Below, piece by piece: positions 50,668-57,577 of a stretch of DNA of 64,000 bases. The first letter of the stretch is position 1. Each line of letters begins with the position of its first letter. The translations under genes were made by a program, and so were the position numbers. Origin of the DNA: Serratia quinivorans (GTDB lineage: Bacteria > Pseudomonadota > Gammaproteobacteria > Enterobacterales > Enterobacteriaceae); assembly GCA_900457075.1 (NCBI GenBank), contig UGYN01000002.1, forward strand, positions 4,154,001 through 4,218,000, given 5' to 3'. The notes under the pieces were generated by a model. That model saw only the letters and a list, made by a program, of their open reading frames with translations, did not search any database and had not been told where the DNA came from.

Positions 50668-50979
50668 ATGCAAGACGCAACAAGTTGCAATTCAGTACGG
50701 GTGACATGTAGCCCGCAGAATTTAGAGAGTTTTTATCATCGAGAGGTGTTGCTTCGCGGCAATAAGTCTCTGGCTCTCGAGATGGGGATTCACCCCTCGG
50801 GATTGAGCCGGCGGAAGGCAGGGGCAGTGAAGCTGGCCTGCAAGATGATTTACGCGATCGGATTGCCTGAGGGGTGTGTGGCAGCACAAGGTTGCGAGCC
50901 AAACGTAATTTTGACAGGTGATGAGGCCAGGGCGTTGCTTTCGATGCTGGAGCACATCAGGGAGCCAGTGAAACGTTAA
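50668..50979 (+). CDS. CII-like transcription activator
   Basis: A 103-residue protein in the cII position. The HTH is LALEMGIHPSGLSRRKAGAVKLACKM, with the LGIxxSxxSRxK pattern of lambda CII. The C-terminus is longer and contains DEARALLSMLEHIREP, a likely oligomerisation helix. AGGAATT precedes the ATG. It would activate repressor synthesis at infection. Confidence 0.7.
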   Translation: MQDATSCNSVRVTCSPQNLESFYHREVLLRGNKSLALEMGIHPSGLSRRKAGAVKLACKMIYAIGLPEGCVAAQGCEPNVILTGDEARALLSMLEHIREPVKR

Positions 50980-50994
50980 TCGAGGGGGGTAATT

Positions 50995-51234
50995 ATGCGC
51001 ACATTGCAGGAGCGTCTGCGTATTGTTTTGCAGCGAAACACCTCGGCAGTGAGCCAGGGGGCGGGTCCACGTATTCCGATGATCGGTGAGCGTTTCCGTG
51101 ATGAGCGCGGGCGCATGATTACCGTTACGGCTTCCAGCTATCTGGAGGTCACCTTTAGGCGTGATGAATACCCTGAGCCTTGTGTGGTGCCGCTTTGGCA
51201 GTTTGATAAGCAGTTTAAGAGAGTGGCTGTATGA
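50995..51234 (+). CDS. DUF4222-type small phage protein
   Basis: A 79-residue protein lies between CII and the replication gene. The conserved core IGERFRDERGRMITVTASSYLEVTFRRD matches the DUF4222 pattern common in enterobacterial prophages at this location. AGGGGGG precedes the start. It overlaps the next gene by four bases. Function unknown. Confidence 0.65.
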   Translation: MRTLQERLRIVLQRNTSAVSQGAGPRIPMIGERFRDERGRMITVTASSYLEVTFRRDEYPEPCVVPLWQFDKQFKRVAV

Positions 51235-52685
51235 GCATTGATGCGATGAACTGGGCCAAGAAGATAAAGACAGGCAAGTCATCGGCAAAATCCGTTCTGA
51301 CGTGGCTGGCGGACATGTGCGGCCCCGATCATTGTGCATTTCCGTCTATTGGCGCATTGGCTGATGCGACGGAGTTGGACAAGAAGACGGTTCAGTCGAG
51401 TTTGCAACATCTCATTGCCGTTGGCCTGATTGAGGACACTGGTGATCGCCGTGGGCGAACGAATCAGATACCGGTGTATCGCCTTGTTGGTATTGAGGAA
51501 AGTGTTGCCGATGTTGAACACACCCAAAAACGGGAACATTACCAAAAACGGGATCGTTTGAAAAAGCCGGTAAACAATCCCAAAAAAGGGATCGTTTCGA
51601 ACGCACCCAAAAACGGGAATGTTACCGAAAACGGGATCGTTAAAGATAAGGCACCCGAAAACGGTGCTGTTACCGATGGCGAAACGATCCCGGTTTTGGA
51701 AGGTAACGATCCCGAAAACGGGATCCGGAATCTTTCAGGAATCTTAAAACCAAAAGAAATACCTACCCAAACCCTTCCTGCTGAACTCGACAGCGGTGGG
51801 GAGGGGTTTAGGGTTTTTTTGGCTGACTTACTGCGAAACCAATTCCCAGCTACCGATGCTGCCACGCTGCATGACCAAGCCGTTGAGCTTCTGAGCCAGC
51901 ATGGGCTGACTTGCCGACGAGAGTTCCCAGTGGACGATCGAGGCGATGGCCGGGGTGGGGAGGTTGATATTCTCGTCACCGATGAATCTGGTCGCCGCTG
52001 CGGAATTGAGCTGGATTGGAAAAGCCCTCGTCGAAAATCGATCACCAAACTAAATTCCATCGGTGGCGGCCTAGTTGTGCTCCGGGATGTAAATCATCGC
52101 GGTGATTATCTGGACTCTGGTGTTTTGGTCATTGGTGGCTGCAAGCCTGAGGTGTTGGTTGACCGCGCTGGGGAAGTGCTGGATTTTCTGAATTCGAAAA
52201 TCAACGGCAGAACGCCGAAGCGTGCCGACACCCTGCGAGAAATCACCGAACGACTGGACGAGGGCAATAGCGTTGACGAGCTGAAGCTGGTGGCAGAACA
52301 CCGTGTAAGCCTGCTGCTGAACAATCCTACGCTGGCTCACATGTTGGCCCCAAACCTGCTATTCGCTGCGCAGACTTTCGGCGCATACCTGGTTGCTGCC
52401 AACGCCTGGCAGAAAAAACGCGCCAATCAGGTCGCCAGGGTGGCTGCTGTGGAGCAGCAGCGCCAGAGCCCACCGGTTGGTGATGTGCCGGGAATTGATT
52501 TTGAGGGATCGTTCGAGCGGTTGTTCGTTGAGGGGCTACCACCGGAGAGCCTGGCTGAAAAATTGGCATGGGAGAACGTTCAGAAAAACGGTTTTAAATC
52601 ACCTGGCGACGAGGTTGCATCTCGCAAGGAATGGGTAGTGATTTTGAGCAAGAAAAACGCGGTAGCCGGGAGGTCAGAAGCATGA
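51231..52685 (+). CDS. O-like replication initiator with nuclease-like domain
   Basis: A 484-residue replication protein in the lambda O position. Residues about 10-90 form a winged-helix domain (FPSIGALADATELDKKTVQSSLQHLIAVGLIED). Residues about 95-170 are low-complexity repeats (KNGNVTENGIV) encoded by DNA iterons. Residues about 190-320 contain GGEVDILVTDESGRRCGIELDWKSPR, which matches the E...D...ExxxK layout of PD-(D/E)xK nuclease folds, unusual for an O protein. A further helical region follows (LLFAAQTFGAYLVAANAWQ). The gene ends overlapping ninG by four bases. Initiation at the internal origin is inferred. Confidence 0.7.
   Translation: MSIDAMNWAKKIKTGKSSAKSVLTWLADMCGPDHCAFPSIGALADATELDKKTVQSSLQHLIAVGLIEDTGDRRGRTNQIPVYRLVGIEESVADVEHTQKREHYQKRDRLKKPVNNPKKGIVSNAPKNGNVTENGIVKDKAPENGAVTDGETIPVLEGNDPENGIRNLSGILKPKEIPTQTLPAELDSGGEGFRVFLADLLRNQFPATDAATLHDQAVELLSQHGLTCRREFPVDDRGDGRGGEVDILVTDESGRRCGIELDWKSPRRKSITKLNSIGGGLVVLRDVNHRGDYLDSGVLVIGGCKPEVLVDRAGEVLDFLNSKINGRTPKRADTLREITERLDEGNSVDELKLVAEHRVSLLLNNPTLAHMLAPNLLFAAQTFGAYLVAANAWQKKRANQVARVAAVEQQRQSPPVGDVPGIDFEGSFERLFVEGLPPESLAEKLAWENVQKNGFKSPGDEVASRKEWVVILSKKNAVAGRSEA
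51525..51730. repeat. Iteron array, likely phage replication origin
   Basis: At least six direct copies of an approximately 18-bp unit with core AAAACGGGAT(C)GTT, plus one inverted copy (ACGATCCCGGTTTT), occur inside the replication gene. Lambda-type phages keep their origin as iterons in the O gene, so this is probably ori. Confidence 0.65.
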
Positions 52686-53176
52686 ACGGCATTCCTAAGG
52701 CCCGTCCCTGCAAGGTCTGCAAAGCCAGGTTTAAGCCTGTATCGGTTTACGAGTGGTGGTGCCCGGCACACGAAACCGCTTACAAATCATCGCAGTTGGG
52801 CAAGCAGCGTCAGCAGCAGAGTGCATCACGTCAGCGCAGCCTGAAAAAACTGAAACAGGCAACGCCAGCGACGAAGCGGAAAACAAAAACGGTCATCAAA
52901 ACTATTCGGGCCTGCAAACCCAGCGCTGCGGATTACGGGAAACCGTGCATCAGTTGCGGCCAGCCTATGGCAGACAGTGGATTCAGCAAGATGGAGTGCG
53001 GCCACTACCGCAGCCGAGGCGCAGCGATACATCTCAGGTTCCATTTGCACAACATGAATGGCCAGTGTCATCACTGCAATCAGGTACTGAGCGGCAACCG
53101 CGAAGGTTTCATGCTGGGACTGACTGCTCGCAGGCTTGAAAAACGCCGAGCTAATCAATTTGAGGTGGCGGCATGA
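52682..53176 (+). CDS. NinG/Rap recombination protein
   Basis: A 164-residue protein. The N-terminal zinc site is RPCKVCKARFKPVSVYEWWCPAHE; the C-terminal half has GKPCISCGQP, MECGHYRSRGAAIHLRFHLHNMNGQC and HHCNQVLSGN. These follow the NinG/Rap order used in recombination and Holliday junction processing in lambda. The start at 52682 has GGGAGG upstream. It overlaps the Q gene by four bases. Confidence 0.88.
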   Translation: MNGIPKARPCKVCKARFKPVSVYEWWCPAHETAYKSSQLGKQRQQQSASRQRSLKKLKQATPATKRKTKTVIKTIRACKPSAADYGKPCISCGQPMADSGFSKMECGHYRSRGAAIHLRFHLHNMNGQCHHCNQVLSGNREGFMLGLTARRLEKRRANQFEVAA

Positions 53177-53631
53177 GAGATATCCAAGAGGTTCTTTCCC
53201 GCTGGGGTGTGTGGGCTCGTGATAACAGCGGCGTAGATTTCTCTCACATCGCTGCAGGGTTCAAGGGGTTACTTCCCCAGCAGAAGGGCAAACCTTCGTG
53301 TAGCGACGATGACGGGCTAATTATCGACGGTGCGTTGCTGCGACTCCAGAGGGTACGCAAGCCGGAAGAGCTGGACCTGCTGTTGCGACATTACGTTCTC
53401 GGGCAATCAAAATCAGCCATAGCGCGTGATTGGAAGTGCAACGAACGGGAGATTCGCCGCCAGCTCCAGGTGGCCGAAAGCTTTATAGATGGTGTCCTGT
53501 GCGTGCTTGGCGTGCCATTGGATATGGACGCATACGTGAAAATTGTACGCGTATCAAAAGCAGAGGCGATAAAACAGAAATCCCGTGTCGTCGGTAGGGT
53601 TCAATTCAGCGCAGCGCAGAGAGCGATTTAG
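53173..53631 (+). CDS. Phage late antiterminator Q (phage 82 type)
   Basis: A 152-residue protein. MRDIQEVLSRWGVWARDNSG at the start, FSHIAAGFKGLLP, the DDDGLIID block and LLLRHYVLGQSKSAIARDWKCNEREIRRQLQVAESFIDG correspond to the antitermination Q family of phage 82 and relatives. It switches RNA polymerase past late terminators and so turns on the genes to the right. Located last in the rightward early operon. Confidence 0.85.
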   Translation: MRDIQEVLSRWGVWARDNSGVDFSHIAAGFKGLLPQQKGKPSCSDDDGLIIDGALLRLQRVRKPEELDLLLRHYVLGQSKSAIARDWKCNEREIRRQLQVAESFIDGVLCVLGVPLDMDAYVKIVRVSKAEAIKQKSRVVGRVQFSAAQRAI

Positions 53632-53659
53632 GGCGCTTAGAATCGATGCAAAAACTATG

Positions 53660-53925
53660 AAAATTTGACGTAGCCGCCCTCCGGGGCTATATTCACCGTG
53701 CAACCACACATTGGTTGTCGGGCTTGGACCCCCGGATAACAGAGCGCACATGCCGCGCTAGCGGTTTTTTTATGCGTAAAGCACAGCCACACCCAAATTA
53801 TGGTGGGGCGTGCAGGGCAGCCGTTAGGCTGGCCGGTTCTCTGTTCCGGTAGGTCCAACCCTGTACGTCTCACCACCAAATCGCTTGGACCCGACGGTGG
53901 TGATTATTTCTTCAAACAGAGGTAA
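53660..53925 (+). ncRNA. C4-like antisense RNA region (rightward copy)
   Basis: This segment carries the same blocks as the leftward copy at 46547-46800: a CCGTGCAACC...GGTTGTCGGG hairpin, GCGGTTTTTTT, GGTGGGGCGTGCAGGG, CCGGTAGGTCCAACCCTG and CGTCTCACCACCA. Complementary GCTTGGAC/GTCCAA-type stretches can pair internally, as in P1/P7 C4 RNA. It precedes a Bro-N antirepressor-like gene. Confidence 0.55.
53800..53925 (+). CDS. Icd/Ash-like short frame (rightward copy)
   Basis: A frame of 41 residues from ATG 53800: MVGRAGQPLGWPVLCSGRSN then PVRLTTKSLGPDGGDYF. It matches the C-terminal half of the leftward Icd/Ash-like frame (MVGRAGEPKG, NPARLTT, GGD). It ends 4 bases before the Bro-N start. 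The frame is open further upstream but without an ATG. Translation likely couples to the antirepressor. Confidence 0.45.
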   Translation: MVGRAGQPLGWPVLCSGRSNPVRLTTKSLGPDGGDYFFKQR

Positions 53926-53929
53926 TCCC

Positions 53930-54541
53930 ATGACTACTCAACTCGCATTTCGTGACATCAGCTTCAACGTAATCACCCGCAACAATCAAATTTGGCTAAC
54001 CAGCAAAGAGATCGCCAATGCTCTTGGGTATGCAACATCCAGAGCGGTAACAAAAGTATTCAATCAAAACCAAGATGAATTTACCTCTGGAATGACTGAT
54101 GTTATCGAGGTGCCCAAATCAGGAACCTCGGCGAATTTAAAGGCTCGCAGCCGCATTTTTTCCCTTCGCGGCGCTCATCTGATCGCCATGTTCGCCCGCA
54201 CGCCTGTAGCGAAAGAATTCCGCCGGTGGGTGCTGGATATCTTAGAGCGCGAAGTTGGTAAACCCGTTTCGTCAGTTCCACAACCTCAATTCGAATACCG
54301 CTACCACGGGAAAGTCACCGTCTGGGACAGATTAACCAACGAGTGCGTTGAGTTTGAAGGCGAAGCCCACACCATTAAGCAAGTGGCTGAAGGTATAGCA
54401 ACAGACCTTGGTTACAAGCCTGTCACAGTCGTTCGGTGTGAAGAAAAATTTGCGGAGGGTAATGACTTCTTCACGACTGCCCGGAAATTTGCAGAGGTTG
54501 CTCAGAAGCGCGGCTACATGCTGGTTAAAGCGATAGTGTAA
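53930..54541 (+). CDS. Bro-N domain antirepressor-like protein
   Basis: A 203-residue protein. The Bro-N domain spans residues about 1-110: IWLTSKEIANALGYATSRAVTKVF, then RSRIFSLRGAHLIAMFARTPVAKEFRRWVLDILE. The C-terminal 80 residues (FEYRYHGKVTVWDRLTN onward) form a separate unknown domain. The start is at MTTQLAFRDI with GAGGTAATCCC upstream. With the preceding C4-like RNA it forms an ant module under antisense control. A terminator follows. Confidence 0.85.
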   Translation: MTTQLAFRDISFNVITRNNQIWLTSKEIANALGYATSRAVTKVFNQNQDEFTSGMTDVIEVPKSGTSANLKARSRIFSLRGAHLIAMFARTPVAKEFRRWVLDILEREVGKPVSSVPQPQFEYRYHGKVTVWDRLTNECVEFEGEAHTIKQVAEGIATDLGYKPVTVVRCEEKFAEGNDFFTTARKFAEVAQKRGYMLVKAIV

Positions 54542-54607
54542 ATAATACTACCTCGGCCCGAAAAAACTGTTGTAGTGTGTTAAGAGTGCCCGCAACGCAC
54601 AAAACTT

Positions 54608-54636
54608 AGCCCGTCTCTGTGCGGGCTTTGTTGTTT
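54608..54636 (+). terminator. Terminator after the Bro-N gene
   Basis: AGCCCG / CGGGCT stem with an 8-nt loop is followed by TTGTTGTTT. Late transcription modified by Q would pass it. Confidence 0.65.
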
Positions 54637-54831
54637 CTGGCGTATGGAACAGCAAGGCTTAGGGCGTTTTCTATAGAGCGTTTTAAAGGGGGCGAGTAGC
54701 AACCAAAAAGTTGATGAGTTAATCGTATGCGAATACACTGTTCATTAGATAACCGTGGTTATATGAATAGCCGAAGCCTAAAACGCTTCGGCCTTCTTAT
54801 CAGAAGTACTCCGGCAATGTTGGAGGATATT

Positions 54832-55464
54832 ATGAACAGACAAACAGCGAACACGAGAATGCCATTGAATATCCCTGAGGCTGGTTTCAACGCCAAGCTT
54901 AACGTCACAGGCAACAACATCGAGCACACGACCGCTTTCATGCAGAAAGGCGTTGTGGACTTCTCGTTGCCTGGCTATACGACGCCTCACGGTTACCGTC
55001 TCGTAAAAGCGCGTACTGAAGACCATTATCGCTTGGTTACCGACTCTCCAGATCCGGTGACGGTCTACGCTGTTCGTCTTGAATTCATGGACAACGTCGT
55101 GCCTGATAGAAGAAGCTGCACCCAGATTATGGTTTGGCGGAGTGTTCAGCCGCAGTACACTTCTGCTGTTACAGGGTTGCCAAGAATGTTCTTCCAATAT
55201 TTCTTGGAAAGTCATTCTATCGTCATATCTGACAGCGAGCAGACCAGCGATGGTCGCCGATTCTGGGAAGGCATGATTGCATGGGCAATTCAGGCGGATG
55301 GCTATCATGTTTATGTGTCAGATGGCACTGAGGAAGACCGCCCTCTGACTTTCATGACCTCATGGGATGATTTCTACGGAACTTGGACTAATTTCTGTTG
55401 GGGTGATGATCGCGACTGTCATTCGCATCGATTGCTGGTAATCAGCAAAGATCAGCTTCACTAA
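54832..55464 (+). CDS. Prophage protein of unknown function
   Basis: A 210-residue protein starts MNRQTANTRMPLNIPEAG; GGAGG lies 6 nt upstream, and earlier in-frame ATGs (from 54727) have no such site. It is soluble, without signal peptide. Segments FMQKGVVDFSLPGYTTPHGYRL, RMFFQYFLESHSIVISDSEQTSDGRRFWE, GYHVYVSDGTEEDRPL and WGDDRDCHSHRLLVISK look conserved; the late-region location between Q and tRNA-Ile suggests cargo. The FWEGMIAWAI region recalls acetyltransferase-like folds, but no active site can be named. Confidence 0.5.
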   Translation: MNRQTANTRMPLNIPEAGFNAKLNVTGNNIEHTTAFMQKGVVDFSLPGYTTPHGYRLVKARTEDHYRLVTDSPDPVTVYAVRLEFMDNVVPDRRSCTQIMVWRSVQPQYTSAVTGLPRMFFQYFLESHSIVISDSEQTSDGRRFWEGMIAWAIQADGYHVYVSDGTEEDRPLTFMTSWDDFYGTWTNFCWGDDRDCHSHRLLVISKDQLH

Positions 55465-55592
55465 CCGATAAATTTACCCGATTCGAGCCCCGGCCTTAAA
55501 TGCTGGGGCTTTTTGCTTTCGGGTAGATGATATGTAAAGAAATATCAATGGGTATTGTGTGGTTATGCTGGCTGCATTAGTATTCGCGCCTC

Positions 55593-55669
55593 GGCCCTTT
55601 AGCTCAGTTGGTTAGAGCGCGCGACTCATAATCGCTCGGTCGCTGGTTCAAGTCCAGCAAGGGCCACCA
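55593..55669 (+). tRNA. tRNA-Ile2 (anticodon CAT, lysidine type)
   Basis: A 77-nt cloverleaf with encoded CCA. Acceptor GGCCCTT/AAGGGCC pairs perfectly, the anticodon loop is CTCATAA and the T-loop GGTTCAAGTCC is standard. Identity elements follow E. coli ileX, whose CAT anticodon is modified to lysidine to read AUA. The prophage location, between Q and the cargo genes, is common for phage tRNAs that supply the rare AUA codon. The top pair of the anticodon stem is C-T. Confidence 0.9.
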
Positions 55670-55671
55670 AC

Positions 55672-55715
55672 CGCCATTAGCTCAGCAGGAAGAGCAACGA
55701 CACCATTTCAAATCG
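55672..55715 (+). pseudogene. Truncated second tRNA
   Basis: Two bases after the tRNA-Ile CCA, GCCATTAGCTCAGCAGGAAGAGCAACGAC matches a tRNA 5' half (D-arm AGCTC...GAGC) but no anticodon arm or T-arm follows. Phage tRNA clusters often continue here with Asn or Arg tRNAs; this is probably a remnant of one. Confidence 0.55.
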
Positions 55716-55736
55716 ACCCGTCTAGTGCGGGTTTTG
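55716..55736 (+). terminator. Terminator after the tRNA region
   Basis: ACCCG / CGGGT stem with a 7-nt loop is followed by TTTG. Confidence 0.55.
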
Positions 55737-55787
55737 TCATTTCTGATGCCTCGACTTTTATCGGGTTTTTTGCGTTATGGAGCAAGT

Positions 55788-55886
55788 ATGTCTAAGCACG
55801 TTACCGAGAGTCTCGTTTCCTGGTGGTTGACGATGCCATGCTACCCCTCCGGACTCAGAACACTTAACATCGATGTGAATATATAG
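55788..55886 (+). CDS. Possible truncated late-gene start
   Basis: A 32-residue frame (MSKHVTESLVSWWLTMPCYP) has a GGAG ribosome-binding site 6 nt upstream and lies where the holin usually begins in lambdoid late operons. It ends inside the convergent LuxR-type gene. It looks like the first codons of a late gene cut off by insertion of the cargo block. Low certainty. Confidence 0.25.
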   Translation: MSKHVTESLVSWWLTMPCYPSGLRTLNIDVNI

Positions 55887-56470
55887 AGCATCACCAGTGG
55901 ATGACTTATGCTGCATCTGAGTTTATATCGATGCCTGACTTTATTGAGTATTTGCGCTTTGTGCGAGCTTACTGTTTTCACTTGAACACCGAGGTGGTTT
56001 CCGATGGTTGAGAACACCTCACCATCCAGACAGTGATGCATAACGGCCTCTTGTGCGGTACCGATTGTCAGAGGAGGTCTTCTGGCTCGCTTGCGCACTC
56101 TTTCGGTCACATATAACGGCAACATTTCAAGTGCGATTTTCTTGTCTATAACCGGTATAAAAATGCCGCATACGTCGAGGCAAGACTGAATAAGCCCGTG
56201 ATTGGCGCTATAGGCGATCAGTTTTTTGCCTGGGAAGAGAGAGAGCAGTTCTCTGATGGCCTCAATTTCAGCCAGGGTAGTGTCTATTGAGTTGTTGCCA
56301 TTTATCTCCATGACGGCAACATCGAAAGGTCTTCTGCAGGCGTTTGACAGGAAGGCATCCATCTCGGCGTTCAGTATTGTCAGGTATGTTGTATTGCTAT
56401 TGCCCAATAGGTGAAAGGCGGCAATTCGGCTTAATGTGCAAGGGGAAAAGAAAGCAATTTTTGTTTTCAC
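55841..56470 (-). CDS. LuxR/FixJ-type response-regulator-like protein
   Basis: A 209-residue protein. The N-terminal 125 residues have a receiver-like pattern (FDVAVMEINGNNS, IRELLSLFPGKKLIAYSANHG) without a clear phosphoacceptor set. The C-terminal HTH is AVMHHCLDGEVFSTIGNHLGVQVKTVSSHKAQILNKVRHR, a good LuxR helix pair. It resembles RcsB-like orphan regulators. It is inserted leftward in the late region and is the closest regulator to the Ig-repeat gene, whose control it may provide. Confidence 0.7.
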   Translation of the reverse strand: MKTKIAFFSPCTLSRIAAFHLLGNSNTTYLTILNAEMDAFLSNACRRPFDVAVMEINGNNSIDTTLAEIEAIRELLSLFPGKKLIAYSANHGLIQSCLDVCGIFIPVIDKKIALEMLPLYVTERVRKRARRPPLTIGTAQEAVMHHCLDGEVFSTIGNHLGVQVKTVSSHKAQILNKVRHRYKLRCSISHPLVMLYIFTSMLSVLSPEG

Positions 56471-56624
56471 TCTACCTCCACGGATAGCCTGGAATTAAAT
56501 GTCAGTATTCCTTATTTCGCAAGAATTAATACGTCCAATATAAAACCGTTTTTTCGTGGTTTTTGGTTTGTGCTTTGGGGTATGTTTCTGAAATATGTTT
56601 TCATTTGTTGTAAGGTGGGCTGTA

Positions 56625-56750
56625 ATGGCGAATAAAAATAGTAAAGTTGATGCGGTCTTATCAAAGAGTGAACGACGCTGGCGAGCATTTTCTTTCCTTA
56701 TGTTTATTTTTACCGTGATATTGATAGGTGTATTGATACAACAATCATAA
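56625..56750 (+). CDS. 41-residue membrane peptide
   Basis: MANKNSKVDAVLSKSERRWR is followed by a membrane helix (FSFLMFIFTVILIGVLI) and QQS. AAGGTGGG lies 7 nt upstream of the ATG. Basic N-terminus plus one helix fits a small inner-membrane or toxin-like peptide. No family recognised. Confidence 0.5.
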   Translation: MANKNSKVDAVLSKSERRWRAFSFLMFIFTVILIGVLIQQS

Positions 56751-57028
56751 CGACATACCAATATCACAAGGGCGCATTTGGTTTTGGTATGCACTATGCG
56801 ATCCCTGCATGGGTTATCTGAGCGCGCTCTCTGAAGTGACGGACGGGAAAGACCTGCACCCTTTTAAAACCCTGGTATCTGCTGGGGCTTTCTTATTTCT
56901 GGGGCTCAAAATTTCACTTCTGATTGTATGTATGAAAAAACAGTGATGACTACCACAATTATATTTCTGAAATAAGTCTTGATTATAAACTAATAGTCTA
57001 AGTGTGAACAGTAATCTGCAGAGGAGTA

Positions 57029-57278
57029 ATGGCTGACAAATTTTATGGACTGGTAATTTAGATACGGTTTTGGAGAACGTGTACATAATGTTTTTGCTTA
57101 TGCTGGGAGCTCCGTTTCGGGTGTTATAGACGAGCAGCAGATTGTTACGTGGGACTTCAATTTCTTGATGGGCTCAACGAACTGGCCATATACTGAATGT
57201 GTTGCAATTGATAGTGAACATTACTTTCGGCAGGGAGGGCGTGCGTATAAACTAGTAATAATGAATGTCGACTCATAA
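57029..57278 (+). pseudogene. Unknown small protein, one-base frameshift
   Basis: ATG 57029 behind GAGGAG starts MADKFYGLVI; TTT at 57057-57059 then breaks it. With TT the frame reads RYGFGERVHNVFAYAGSSVS and continues to DSEHYFRQGGRAYKLVIMNVDS before TAA 57276-57278 (82 residues). The long clean continuation argues for a real gene. It is strand-rich; function unknown. The gap 57279-57577 after it holds no gene and is AT-rich. Confidence 0.45.
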
Positions 57279-57577
57279 TTATTAATTCCCCACCTGAATT
57301 ATGTTTAATGTTTTTAAATAAAAACGGTTGGTGGTAAAGCTATTTGTGATGCATGTTTATGTGTTTTTTTTATTACTTTTCAAATAACACTTGAAGGCAT
57401 ATGGGGGATGTTTCTAATACTTTTATTTCATCCTGTGTTGTTTTTTTTGTTTTTCGGCTGAATAGTGTTGCCAAATAGGGGGGGGGAGCTACGTTTTATT
57501 TACTGCGTTGACTGTTATCAGTACTGTTGCTGTCTTTTGTTATACGCTAAATAAAATAACTCGTCAGGAGTGCGACT

